Source: an uncultured Oscillospiraceae bacterium
Lineage (GTDB): Bacteria; Bacillota_A; Clostridia; Oscillospirales; Oscillospiraceae
DNA length: 17,938 nucleotides
NCBI GenBank assembly: GCA_934561335.1
Contig: CAKTGD010000011.1
Coordinates: 1 to 17,938, forward strand
Direction of reading: 5' to 3'
The stretch's first letter is position 1; the number at the start of each line of letters is the position of its first letter. Below the pieces are notes generated by a model. It had not been told where the DNA came from, did no database searches, and saw only the letters and a program-made list of their open reading frames with translations. Shown piece after piece: positions 10,825-17,223 of the stretch. The translations under genes and the position numbers were made by a program.

Positions 10825-11475
10825 ATGACGGGAAAGACCATCAACCCCACCCGCATGGAGCTGACCCGGCTGAAGGGACGGCTGAAAACCGCCCAGCGGG
10901 GCCACAAGCTGCTGAAGGACAAGCGGGATGAGCTGATGAAGCAGTTCATGGAAGTGGTACGCCGCAACCGCCAGCTGCGCGCCAAGGTGGAGCAGGGCCT
11001 GAAGGAGGCCAACGCCGCCTTTACGGTGGCCTCCGCCATCATGGGCCCGGAAATGCTGGAACAGGCGCTGCTGCGGCCCCGCCGCCGGGTGTCGCTGGAG
11101 GTGGGCTCCAAAAACATCATGAGCGTCAATACACCGGTGTACACCTTCCACACCGAGGGCGGCGAGGACACGCTGCTGCCCTACGGCTTTGCCCAGACCA
11201 GCGGCGAGCTGGACGCGGCACTGGAAAAGATACAGGCGGTATTCGCCGACATGCTGGAGCTGGCGCAGGTGGAAAAGACCATGCAGCTGCTGGCGCAGGA
11301 TATCGAAAAGACCCGCCGCCGGGTCAACGCACTGGAGTATGTGATGATCCCCCAGACGCAGCAGAATATCCGCTATATCTCCATGAAGCTGGATGAGAAC
11401 GAGCGGGGCAACACCACCCGATTGATGAAGGTCAAGGATATGGTCTTGCAGGACGCCCACCACTACAAACAATAA
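10825..11475 (+). CDS. ntpD: V/A-type ATPase subunit D (central rotor shaft)
   Basis: Subunit D forms the long antiparallel helical shaft inside the A3B3 head. The 216 residues begin INPTRMELTRLKGRLKTAQRGHKLLKDKRDELMKQF, the highly conserved N-terminal helix. The C-terminal helix contains KTRRRVNALEYVMIPQTQQNIRYISMKLDENERGN, also typical. AAGGAG lies about ten bases before the ATG, overlapping the subunit B end. It is the last gene of the operon, followed by a strong terminator. The E. hirae operon continues with ntpH and the K+ transporter gene ntpJ; neither follows here. Confidence 0.97.
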   Translation: MTGKTINPTRMELTRLKGRLKTAQRGHKLLKDKRDELMKQFMEVVRRNRQLRAKVEQGLKEANAAFTVASAIMGPEMLEQALLRPRRRVSLEVGSKNIMSVNTPVYTFHTEGGEDTLLPYGFAQTSGELDAALEKIQAVFADMLELAQVEKTMQLLAQDIEKTRRRVNALEYVMIPQTQQNIRYISMKLDENERGNTTRLMKVKDMVLQDAHHYKQ

Positions 11476-11481
11476 GTATCG

Positions 11482-11520
11482 TAAAAAGCTATCCCCCGGC
11501 TATTGCCGGGGGATAGCTTT
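11482..11520. terminator. Bidirectional intrinsic terminator between convergent operons
   Basis: A perfect 16-bp stem AAAGCTATCCCCCGGC/GCCGGGGGATAGCTTT (11485-11500 and 11505-11520) has a TATT loop. Read on the minus strand the stem is followed by five T residues, a classic terminator for the membrane protein gene that ends at 11537. Read on the plus strand it lies 9 bases after the subunit D stop and ends in TTTGCTT, weaker but likely effective because of the very GC-rich stem. Confidence 0.92.
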
Positions 11521-11536
11521 GCTTGTCAGAAGAAAC

Positions 11537-13054
11537 TCACGCGATCTCATCGCTCCAGACCTGCAGCGCCGTCTGCCACAGGTCAAACCCATCGTTTGCG
11601 GCCCAGCCGTGCCACAGGGCCAGCGCATCGCGGAATGGGTAGGCCGGTTTTGTCTGATGGGCATAGTTGCACCAGCTGTCCAGATACTCCCACTCCGGCA
11701 CCAGAGACACAGCGTCATACAGCACATAGGCGCGCATGTGTCCGCTGCCGCGCAGCCATGACCACTTCGCGGTAACGGTGCTGCGCTGTGAGACTCCGAA
11801 AAAGCCGGCGCTCTCATAGCTGCCCGCCGTCAGCGCGGAGAAATCAGACGCATATGGCCGCTCATCCCGGTCACACAGCGCACGGCCGCTGTACCATCCG
11901 CCGCTGCGCCACAGCTCAGGCGCGCCGTGCCACGCCGGCCAAAGCTCCATGCCCTCGGTATACCGGGGACTGGGCTGGGTGTCGTAGTACAGGTGGTGGA
12001 TCACGATATAGTGCTTTTCGCCGTCTGCGCCCGCCAGCTCCACCGCCACGTGGGTCATGGTGCAGACCTTCTCCACATCGTAGACGCGATAGGTATAGCG
12101 GTACATGCCGTCCTCCTGCTTCTCCGCGCTCTGGTACTGCCAGGTATTGGGCGTGTCCTCGTCCCAGACATCGGTGGTCACCACCCGATATTTGTCTTTG
12201 TCGTACCGCGTATCGGTCTGTGTGAGCACCTCACTTGCGCCCGCCAGACCGGCCACCTCCTCGGCGGTCAGGTCGTCCAGCACACGCCGCGGCATACCCA
12301 GCGCCAGCAGCCCCGCCCGGATCATCTCGTCCTGCGGCGCGTCGGCGCGGGGCTGCCAGTCCATGGGATAGCGCTGGCCCAGCAGCATGGCCAGTATCAC
12401 TGCCGCCAGCGTCACGCCCAGATAGCCCCACAGCACCGCCGCCAACGACAGGCGCACCGGCGCGGCGTGGATGGCGTAGCCGGTGTCCTCCAGCGAGCGG
12501 GAGAGCTTCACCAGACTGCGCAGGATCACAAGGTACACCGCCAGCACCGGCAGCACCAGCAGCCAGCCCTCCAGACCGATGAGAGCCAACGCCATCAGCA
12601 CCGCGTAAAAGGCAGCCAGCACCCCGGCGGCAGGCGCGGACGGCTTCTCCGCACCGGCGGCGCGGGAGACGCCCACCATACCCCGCCACAGGGCGATCAG
12701 CATCCCCTGCATCAGCGCCATATCCGCATAGGCAAGCGCCAGACCCTCCTCCACCGGCAGCGCCGCCAGCACCATGGCCGCGCCGCGCAGGATGGCGGCG
12801 GCAATGGACAGGCCGAAGGCCCACCGCAGCGCCCGGTTCTCCCGCCGCAGCGTGCGGAAGCCCAGCACCAGCAGAATGCAGCCCACGGTGGGCAGAATAT
12901 AGTGCAGGTACAAGAATTGCAGCGTCAGCGTTTTCAGGGCAATGCCCCAGAGCACGCAGCGCATCGCGCCGCGCCACGGACCGACATCCGCAGGCGGCGG
13001 CAGGGCGGCAGCCTCCTGCTGCACCAGTCGGTCAAAGCGCAGATCGTCACTCAC
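11537..13054 (-). CDS. Unrecognised multi-pass membrane protein, putative anti-sigma/sensor partner of the adjacent sigma factor
   Basis: I recognise no characterised family. The 505-residue protein has a short polar N-terminus (SDDLRFDRLVQQEAAALPPP) and about six or seven hydrophobic segments within residues 31-226. The second has TLQFLYLHYILPTVGCILLVLGFRTLRREN. A soluble C-terminal region follows (about 230-505), rich in Trp, Tyr and Asp. I chose the GTG at 13054: GGGAGGTGA ends five bases before it, whereas the GTG at 13063 lies inside this site. The start overlaps the last 8 bases of the sigma-factor gene, so the two are translationally coupled. Integral membrane partners co-encoded after ECF sigma factors are usually anti-sigma factors; that role is inference from position. 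There is no visible zinc-binding HxxxCxxC motif in the N-terminus. A terminator follows 16 bases downstream. Confidence 0.85.
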   Translation of the reverse strand: MSDDLRFDRLVQQEAAALPPPADVGPWRGAMRCVLWGIALKTLTLQFLYLHYILPTVGCILLVLGFRTLRRENRALRWAFGLSIAAAILRGAAMVLAALPVEEGLALAYADMALMQGMLIALWRGMVGVSRAAGAEKPSAPAAGVLAAFYAVLMALALIGLEGWLLVLPVLAVYLVILRSLVKLSRSLEDTGYAIHAAPVRLSLAAVLWGYLGVTLAAVILAMLLGQRYPMDWQPRADAPQDEMIRAGLLALGMPRRVLDDLTAEEVAGLAGASEVLTQTDTRYDKDKYRVVTTDVWDEDTPNTWQYQSAEKQEDGMYRYTYRVYDVEKVCTMTHVAVELAGADGEKHYIVIHHLYYDTQPSPRYTEGMELWPAWHGAPELWRSGGWYSGRALCDRDERPYASDFSALTAGSYESAGFFGVSQRSTVTAKWSWLRGSGHMRAYVLYDAVSLVPEWEYLDSWCNYAHQTKPAYPFRDALALWHGWAANDGFDLWQTALQVWSDEIA

Positions 13055-13580
13055 AGAAGTCACCTCCCAGCTGTTGGCGCAGCTTTTGCCGCAGGCGGTA
13101 CAGCCGCCCCTCTACCGCCCGCTCCGTCACTCCCAGCTCGGCGGCGATCTGGGCGGTGGGCTGGCAGTAGTAATATTTTCGATAGAACAGCGTCTGCTCG
13201 CCGGTGGTCAGGCTGCCGACGGCCTTGGCCAGCAGGCGGGAGCGCTCCTGCCGCAGCAGGGCATCCTCGGCGCTGCCTGCGCCGTGGGGTACGTCGGCCG
13301 TCAGCTCCGTCTCCGGCCGCAGGCCGCGGGCGCGGTTGAGGGCGGTGTTGCGGCTGATGGCCGTCAGCCATGCTTTCAGGGTGCCCTTTTGCGCGTCGAA
13401 GCCGGCGGCGGTCTGCCACAGCTTCACCGAAATGTCGGCATAGCACTCCTCCCTGTCCCGGTCGTCCGACAGAATCGGGTGCAGAATATACCGGATCAAC
13501 GGCCCATAGCGGCGCAGCAGCGCTTGCAGCGCCGCCTCGTCGCCGTTGGCAATTTTTTGCATGATGGTGCGCTCGTCCAT
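13047..13580 (-). CDS. ECF-like RNA polymerase sigma factor
   Basis: The 177-residue protein has region 2 (about residues 8-75, with DREECYADISVKLWQTAAGFDAQKGTLKAWLTAISRNTALNRAR) and region 4 (about 115-172, with LFYRKYYYCQPTAQIAAELGVTERAVEGRLYRLRQKLR). The latter is a helix-turn-helix that would bind the -35 element. There is no region 1 or 3, as in group 4 (ECF) factors. Three in-frame ATGs exist. The last (MDERTIMQK) has GGAGGT six bases upstream; the ATG two codons earlier directly abuts that site, and the one at 13622 lacks a site. The gene overlaps the downstream membrane protein gene by 8 bases. Its target promoters cannot be deduced from this window. Confidence 0.92.
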   Translation of the reverse strand: MDERTIMQKIANGDEAALQALLRRYGPLIRYILHPILSDDRDREECYADISVKLWQTAAGFDAQKGTLKAWLTAISRNTALNRARGLRPETELTADVPHGAGSAEDALLRQERSRLLAKAVGSLTTGEQTLFYRKYYYCQPTAQIAAELGVTERAVEGRLYRLRQKLRQQLGGDFCE

Positions 13581-13658
13581 CCGCATACCTCCCTCCCACG
13601 GGTTCTCTATTCTATCGTACACCGATTTTCCCCAAAACCCACGGAAAACTTTGCGGCG

Positions 13659-13690
13659 AAAAAAACGCCCTGACGCACTGCGTCAGGGCG
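13659..13690 (-). terminator. Intrinsic terminator after rnc
   Basis: An 11-bp perfect stem, CGCCCTGACGC/GCGTCAGGGCG, with a 3-base loop is followed by seven T residues on the minus strand. It lies about 43 bases past the rnc stop and isolates rnc from the sigma-factor gene, which must have its own promoter between here and 13580. Confidence 0.93.
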
Positions 13691-13732
13691 CTCCATTTGC
13701 TTTGCAGGATCTGCGGCGGGGAAGCCGCCGGA

Positions 13733-14419
13733 TCATTCCATCTGCTCCAGCGCGGTGCGGGCGGCGGACTGCTCCGCCTCTTTTTTGCTGCGGCCGACGC
13801 CAAGACCCACCACCTGACCGTTCAGGGTCACGGCCACGGTGAATTCCTTGGCATGGTCGGGGCCGCTTTCGGATACCAGCGCATAGTGCAGCTCCTGATT
13901 GGGCTTGCGCTGCACCAGCTCTTGCAGCTCGGTCTTGCAGTCGCGGCGGCGGTTTTCCACTGCCTGCTCCGGTTCCTTTTCCAGCAAAATGCGGTAAATC
14001 AGCCCGCGAGCCTCGTCAATGCCGCCATCCAGAAACACGGCCGCCAGCACAGCTTCCACCGCGTCGGCCAGGATGGAGGGCCGATGGCGGCCGCCGCCGC
14101 TCTCCTCCCCCTTGCCCAGCATCAGGAAATCACCCAGCCGCAGGCGCTGCGCCACCTCATGCAGACTGTCCTCGCACACCAGTGCGGCGCGGATGCGGGT
14201 CAGCTCGCCCTCCGGCAGGTCGGGATGCTTACGGTAGAGATAGTCCGCCGAGACAAAGCCCAGCACCGCATCGCCCAGAAATTCCAGACGCTCGTTGCTG
14301 CTGATGCCCTGCGCGCGGTGCTCGTTGGCGTAGGAGCTGTGGTACAGCGCGCCGCGCAGCAATCGGAGATCCTGAAAAACGTAGCCAAGGCGCTGCTCTA
14401 ATACATGTAAATCTTCCAT
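13733..14419 (-). CDS. rnc: Ribonuclease III
   Basis: RNase III cuts double-stranded RNA, processing rRNA precursors and many mRNAs. The 228-residue length is standard. The catalytic domain carries the signature NERLEFLGDAVLGFVSADYLY with E43 and D50, and the second metal-binding pair in ADAVEAVLAAVFLDGG (D119 and E122); all four match the E. coli metal ligands E38, D45, D114 and E117. A double-stranded RNA-binding domain follows from about residue 160, ending VGLGVGRSKKEAEQSAARTALEQME. GAAGGGA lies about seven bases before the ATG. The gene follows acpP but is separated from it by a terminator-like palindrome. In many Firmicutes rnc is followed by smc and ftsY; here it is not. Confidence 0.97.
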   Translation of the reverse strand: MEDLHVLEQRLGYVFQDLRLLRGALYHSSYANEHRAQGISSNERLEFLGDAVLGFVSADYLYRKHPDLPEGELTRIRAALVCEDSLHEVAQRLRLGDFLMLGKGEESGGGRHRPSILADAVEAVLAAVFLDGGIDEARGLIYRILLEKEPEQAVENRRRDCKTELQELVQRKPNQELHYALVSESGPDHAKEFTVAVTLNGQVVGLGVGRSKKEAEQSAARTALEQME

Positions 14420-14451
14420 TTTTTCGTCCCTTCCGGGCCGCTGCCCACATT

Positions 14452-14469
14452 ATCCCGCCTGCGCGGGAT
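14452..14469. repeat. Perfect hairpin in the rnc leader
   Basis: ATCCCGC and GCGGGAT are 7-bp perfect complements around a CTGC loop, 33 bases before the rnc start. It sits between the acpP terminator palindrome and the rnc ribosome site. It may belong to the rnc 5' leader. E. coli RNase III is known to cut its own leader, so autoregulation is conceivable, but 7 bp is short for an RNase III substrate. Confidence 0.4.
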
Positions 14470-14501
14470 CCCATGGGCGGAGGCCCAAAGCAGTGTGTTG
14501 G

Positions 14502-14534
14502 AAAAAGAAACCCCACCGCGGTGGGGTTTCTTTT
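14502..14534 (-). terminator. Intrinsic terminator after acpP
   Basis: A 32-bp perfect palindrome (AAAAGAAACCCCACCG and its complement, centred on CCGCGG) starts 27 bases past the acpP stop. On the minus strand the GC stem runs into TTTCTTTTT, giving an intrinsic terminator; the reverse orientation also ends in TTTCTTTT. Some read-through into rnc is likely unless rnc has its own promoter, for which I see only a weak GATAAT at 14449-14454 without a -35 box. Confidence 0.85.
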
Positions 14535-14560
14535 CATATGTTTGTATATGGGGTCTGCGC

Positions 14561-14806
14561 TTATTCCAGATGGCTGCTGAGATAACGGACGCAGTCGCCA
14601 ACGGTCTTGAGGGATTGCAGATCCTCTTCATCGATCTCGCCGATGTCGAATTCCTCCTCCATCGCCATGACCAGCTCTACCAGATCCACGGAATCAGCGC
14701 CCAGATCGTCCACAAAGGAACTGTCCATGGTCACTTCATCAGCATCCAGGGCAAACTGCTCCGCAATCAGATCCTGCATGGTTTTAAAGATCGTTTCCGG
14801 TGTCAT
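14561..14806 (-). CDS. acpP: Acyl carrier protein
   Basis: AcpP carries growing acyl chains during fatty-acid synthesis and donates them to PlsX for phospholipid synthesis. The 81-residue acidic protein has the DSVDLVEL motif, with Ser39 as the 4'-phosphopantetheine attachment site, and the usual flanks ([36 protein letters not shown]). AAAGGAGGAGG lies about eight bases before the ATG. A separate strong promoter lies directly upstream and a terminator follows, so the gene can be made as a short abundant mRNA, consistent with the high level at which this protein is needed. Confidence 0.97.
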   Translation of the reverse strand: MTPETIFKTMQDLIAEQFALDADEVTMDSSFVDDLGADSVDLVELVMAMEEEFDIGEIDEEDLQSLKTVGDCVRYLSSHLE

Positions 14807-14846
14807 TGGGGGTTCCTCCTCCTTTCAGGATTCATTATCTTGAAAA

Positions 14847-14875
14847 ATAATACGGCAATCCCCCTACGCTGTCAA
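14847..14875 (-). promoter_or_regulatory. Strong sigma-A promoter of acpP
   Basis: On the minus strand a perfect TTGACA and a TATTAT are separated by exactly 17 bp, the best promoter match in the window. It sits between the plsX stop and acpP, with the start site near 14840. No terminator is visible after plsX, so acpP is probably also reached by transcripts from topA-trmFO-plsX. Confidence 0.88.
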
Positions 14876-14902
14876 TACCTTTTTTATAAAAATTCTTATG
14901 AA

Positions 14903-15913
14903 TCAGCCGTTTACGGACATTTCGCCCACATGGGCGGCGATCTGATCGATGAGACCGCTGGCGGCAAAGTCACGGGCCTGGGCAATGGCATTTTCGATGG
15001 CCTCTTCATTGGATGCGCCGTGGGCCTTGATCACCGGCTTGGAGATGCCGATGAAGGCGGTGCCGCCCACCTTATTGGGGTCCAGCATATCCTTGAAGGC
15101 ATTCAGGCCCGGCAGCACCATGGCACCGGCCAGCTTGGTCAGCAGATTTTTGCCGAAAATCCCCTTGAGCGCGTGTCCGGCAAAGGAACCCACACCCTCA
15201 ATGGTCTTGAGCATCACGTTGCCGGAAAAGCCGTCCGTCACCAGCACATCGCAGCCGCCCTTGATGGCTTCCTTCGCCTCGATATTGCCGATGAAATGCA
15301 AGCCGGGCTGCTCCAGCAGCAGCGCACGGGTCTCGCGCTGGAGGTCGGTACCCTTTTCCGCCTCGACCCCGATGTTCAGCAGAGCCACGCGGGGATTTTC
15401 GATCCCCAGCACATGGCGGGCATAGAAGCTGCCCAGATAGGCGAATTGCAGCAGGTATTCCGGCGTACACTCGGCATTGGCGCCGCAGTCGATCAGCACG
15501 GCGCGGCCGGTAACGGTGGGCATGACAGGGGCCATGGCGGCACGGCGGATGCCCCGGATACGCTTGGTAATCAAGGTGGCGCCGGTCAGCAGCGCGCCGG
15601 TGGAGCCGGCGGAGATAAGCGCGTCGCCTGCGCCATCCCGCAGCAGGGTCAGCCCCACGCCCATGGAGGTATCCTTCTTGCGGCGGAACACCGTGGCGGG
15701 ATCGTCGTCCATGGTGACCTCCTCGGTGGTGGGCACAATGGTCATGCCCGGAGGCAGCTCGTGCACGCCGCACCGCGCCATAGCGCCGCGGATGGTGGCC
15801 TCGTCGCCGGTGAGGGTGATATCCACACCCCAGCGCTTTTGGCCCCGCAGGGCGCCGCTGACAATGGCCAGCGGGGCATTATCGCCGCCCATAGCGTCGA
15901 TGATGATCCTCAT
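14903..15913 (-). CDS. plsX: Phosphate acyltransferase PlsX
   Basis: PlsX converts acyl-ACP and phosphate to acyl-phosphate, the acyl donor for PlsY, the first step of membrane phospholipid synthesis in most bacteria. The 336 residues start MRIIIDAMGGDNAPLAIVSGAL, the hallmark of the family, and contain IGNIEAKEAIKGGCDVLVTDGFSGNVMLKTIEGVGSF near residues 205-240, also conserved. GGAGGTG lies about eight bases before the ATG, within the end of trmFO. The start overlaps the trmFO stop (ATGA). It precedes acpP, the gene for its acyl-carrier partner, a common Firmicute arrangement. Confidence 0.97.
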   Translation of the reverse strand: MRIIIDAMGGDNAPLAIVSGALRGQKRWGVDITLTGDEATIRGAMARCGVHELPPGMTIVPTTEEVTMDDDPATVFRRKKDTSMGVGLTLLRDGAGDALISAGSTGALLTGATLITKRIRGIRRAAMAPVMPTVTGRAVLIDCGANAECTPEYLLQFAYLGSFYARHVLGIENPRVALLNIGVEAEKGTDLQRETRALLLEQPGLHFIGNIEAKEAIKGGCDVLVTDGFSGNVMLKTIEGVGSFAGHALKGIFGKNLLTKLAGAMVLPGLNAFKDMLDPNKVGGTAFIGISKPVIKAHGASNEEAIENAIAQARDFAASGLIDQIAAHVGEMSVNG

Positions 15914-17223
15914 ACGGAAAGCACCTCCTCGCGAATGGCGTCAATGATGGCCAGCGAGCGCCGGCTCAGCTCGGCGTTCTTGTTGCGCTTGCCCTTCACC
16001 CGATGGTCAAGGGGCGGGATGATGCCGAAGTTGATGTTCATGGGCTGGAACTCGCCCACGGAATCGTTGCTGACATAGAGCCCCAGCGCGCCGATGGCCG
16101 TTTCCCGGGGAAAGTCGATGGGCGCCTTGCCCAGCAGGCGGCGAGCCAGCTCTACGCCCACCAGAAAGCCGCTGGCGCAGGACTCTACATAGCCCTCTAC
16201 GCCGGTCATCTGACCGGCAAAGGCGATGCGCGGCTCGCTTTTGAGCCGGTAGTACCGGTCAAGAAGGCGGGGGGAATCCAGATAGGTATTGCGGTGCATA
16301 ACGCCGTAGCGCAGATAGCGGGCATCGTGGAGGGCGGGGATCATGGAGAACACCCGCTTCTGCTCCGGCCACTTCAGGTGGGTCTGAAAGCCCACCAGAT
16401 TGTAGATGCTGCCGTCGGCATTATCCTTGCGCAGCTGCACCACGGCATAGGGGTCACGGCCCGTTTTGGGATCGGGCAGACCCTTGGGCTTCAGCGGGCC
16501 GAAGCGCAGCGTATCCTCGCCCCGGCGGGCCATCACCTCTACGGGCATGCAGCCCTCGAACACGTTTTGAGACTCAAAGCCGTGAACCTCCGCCTCCTCG
16601 GCGGTGATGAGGGCCTGCCAGAAGGCCTGATACTGCTCGCGATCCAGCGGACAGTTGATATAATCCGGCGTCCCCTTGTCGTAACGGCTGGCGAAATAGG
16701 CGCTGGTCATATCCACGCTGTCAAAGGCCACCAGCGGCGCGGCGGCATCGAAAAAGTGGAGGGTATCGCTATTGCCCAGCAGCGCCGCCAGCCTGTCGGC
16801 CAGCGCGTCGGACGTCAGGGGGCCGGAAGCGATGACCACATCCCCGTCGGGAATGTCCGTCACCTCCTCGGCCACCACGGTAATATTGGGGTGGGTACGG
16901 ATGGCCTCGGTCACCATGGCGGCAAAGCCGTGACGATCCACCGCCAGTGCGCCGCCGGCAGGCACCGCCGTAGCGTCGGCGCAGCGGAGGATCAGACTGT
17001 CCAGCCGCCGCAGCTCCTCCTTGAGGAGACCCACGGCGTTTTCAAGTCCGGCTCCCCGCAGGGAGTTGGAGCAGCAAAGCTCGGCAAAATTATCGGTCAC
17101 ATGGGCGGGAGTACGTTTGAGGGGCTTCATCTCCCGCAGGATCACCGGGATGCCCCGCTGGGCCAGCTGCCAGGCACACTCGCTGCCGGCAAGTCCAGCC
17201 CCGATCACAGTTACAGGATTCAT
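15910..17223 (-). CDS. trmFO: Folate/FAD-dependent tRNA (uracil-54-C5) methyltransferase TrmFO
   Basis: TrmFO makes ribothymidine (m5U54) in the tRNA T-loop using methylenetetrahydrofolate and FAD. The 437-residue length is normal. The N-terminal dinucleotide fold has GAGLAG (G8-G13). C51 in ELCCSNSLRG and C225 in FEGCMPVEVMARRG correspond to the two functional cysteines of the Bacillus subtilis enzyme (C53 and C226). GPLKPKGL and MTGVEGYVESCASG are further family blocks. The ATG overlaps the topA stop, and the gene stop overlaps the plsX start, giving a tight topA-trmFO-plsX chain. topA next to trmFO is a common Firmicute order. Confidence 0.97.
   Translation of the reverse strand: MNPVTVIGAGLAGSECAWQLAQRGIPVILREMKPLKRTPAHVTDNFAELCCSNSLRGAGLENAVGLLKEELRRLDSLILRCADATAVPAGGALAVDRHGFAAMVTEAIRTHPNITVVAEEVTDIPDGDVVIASGPLTSDALADRLAALLGNSDTLHFFDAAAPLVAFDSVDMTSAYFASRYDKGTPDYINCPLDREQYQAFWQALITAEEAEVHGFESQNVFEGCMPVEVMARRGEDTLRFGPLKPKGLPDPKTGRDPYAVVQLRKDNADGSIYNLVGFQTHLKWPEQKRVFSMIPALHDARYLRYGVMHRNTYLDSPRLLDRYYRLKSEPRIAFAGQMTGVEGYVESCASGFLVGVELARRLLGKAPIDFPRETAIGALGLYVSNDSVGEFQPMNINFGIIPPLDHRVKGKRNKNAELSRRSLAIIDAIREEVLSV

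Noticed and set aside
9376..11472. Long minus-strand open frame (698 codons) opposite ntpB and ntpD
   Set aside because: Same antisense composition artefact (HQ- and LG-rich), spanning two conserved genes and their junction.
13600..13655. ECF-type autoregulatory promoter for the sigma-factor gene
   Set aside because: A minus-strand TAGAAT is present near 13608-13613, but there is no convincing -35 box and no recognisable ECF consensus, so I did not annotate it.
14495..16078. Plus-strand open frame of 527 codons across acpP and plsX
   Set aside because: It crosses two conserved minus-strand genes and their promoter, and it starts inside a terminator palindrome.
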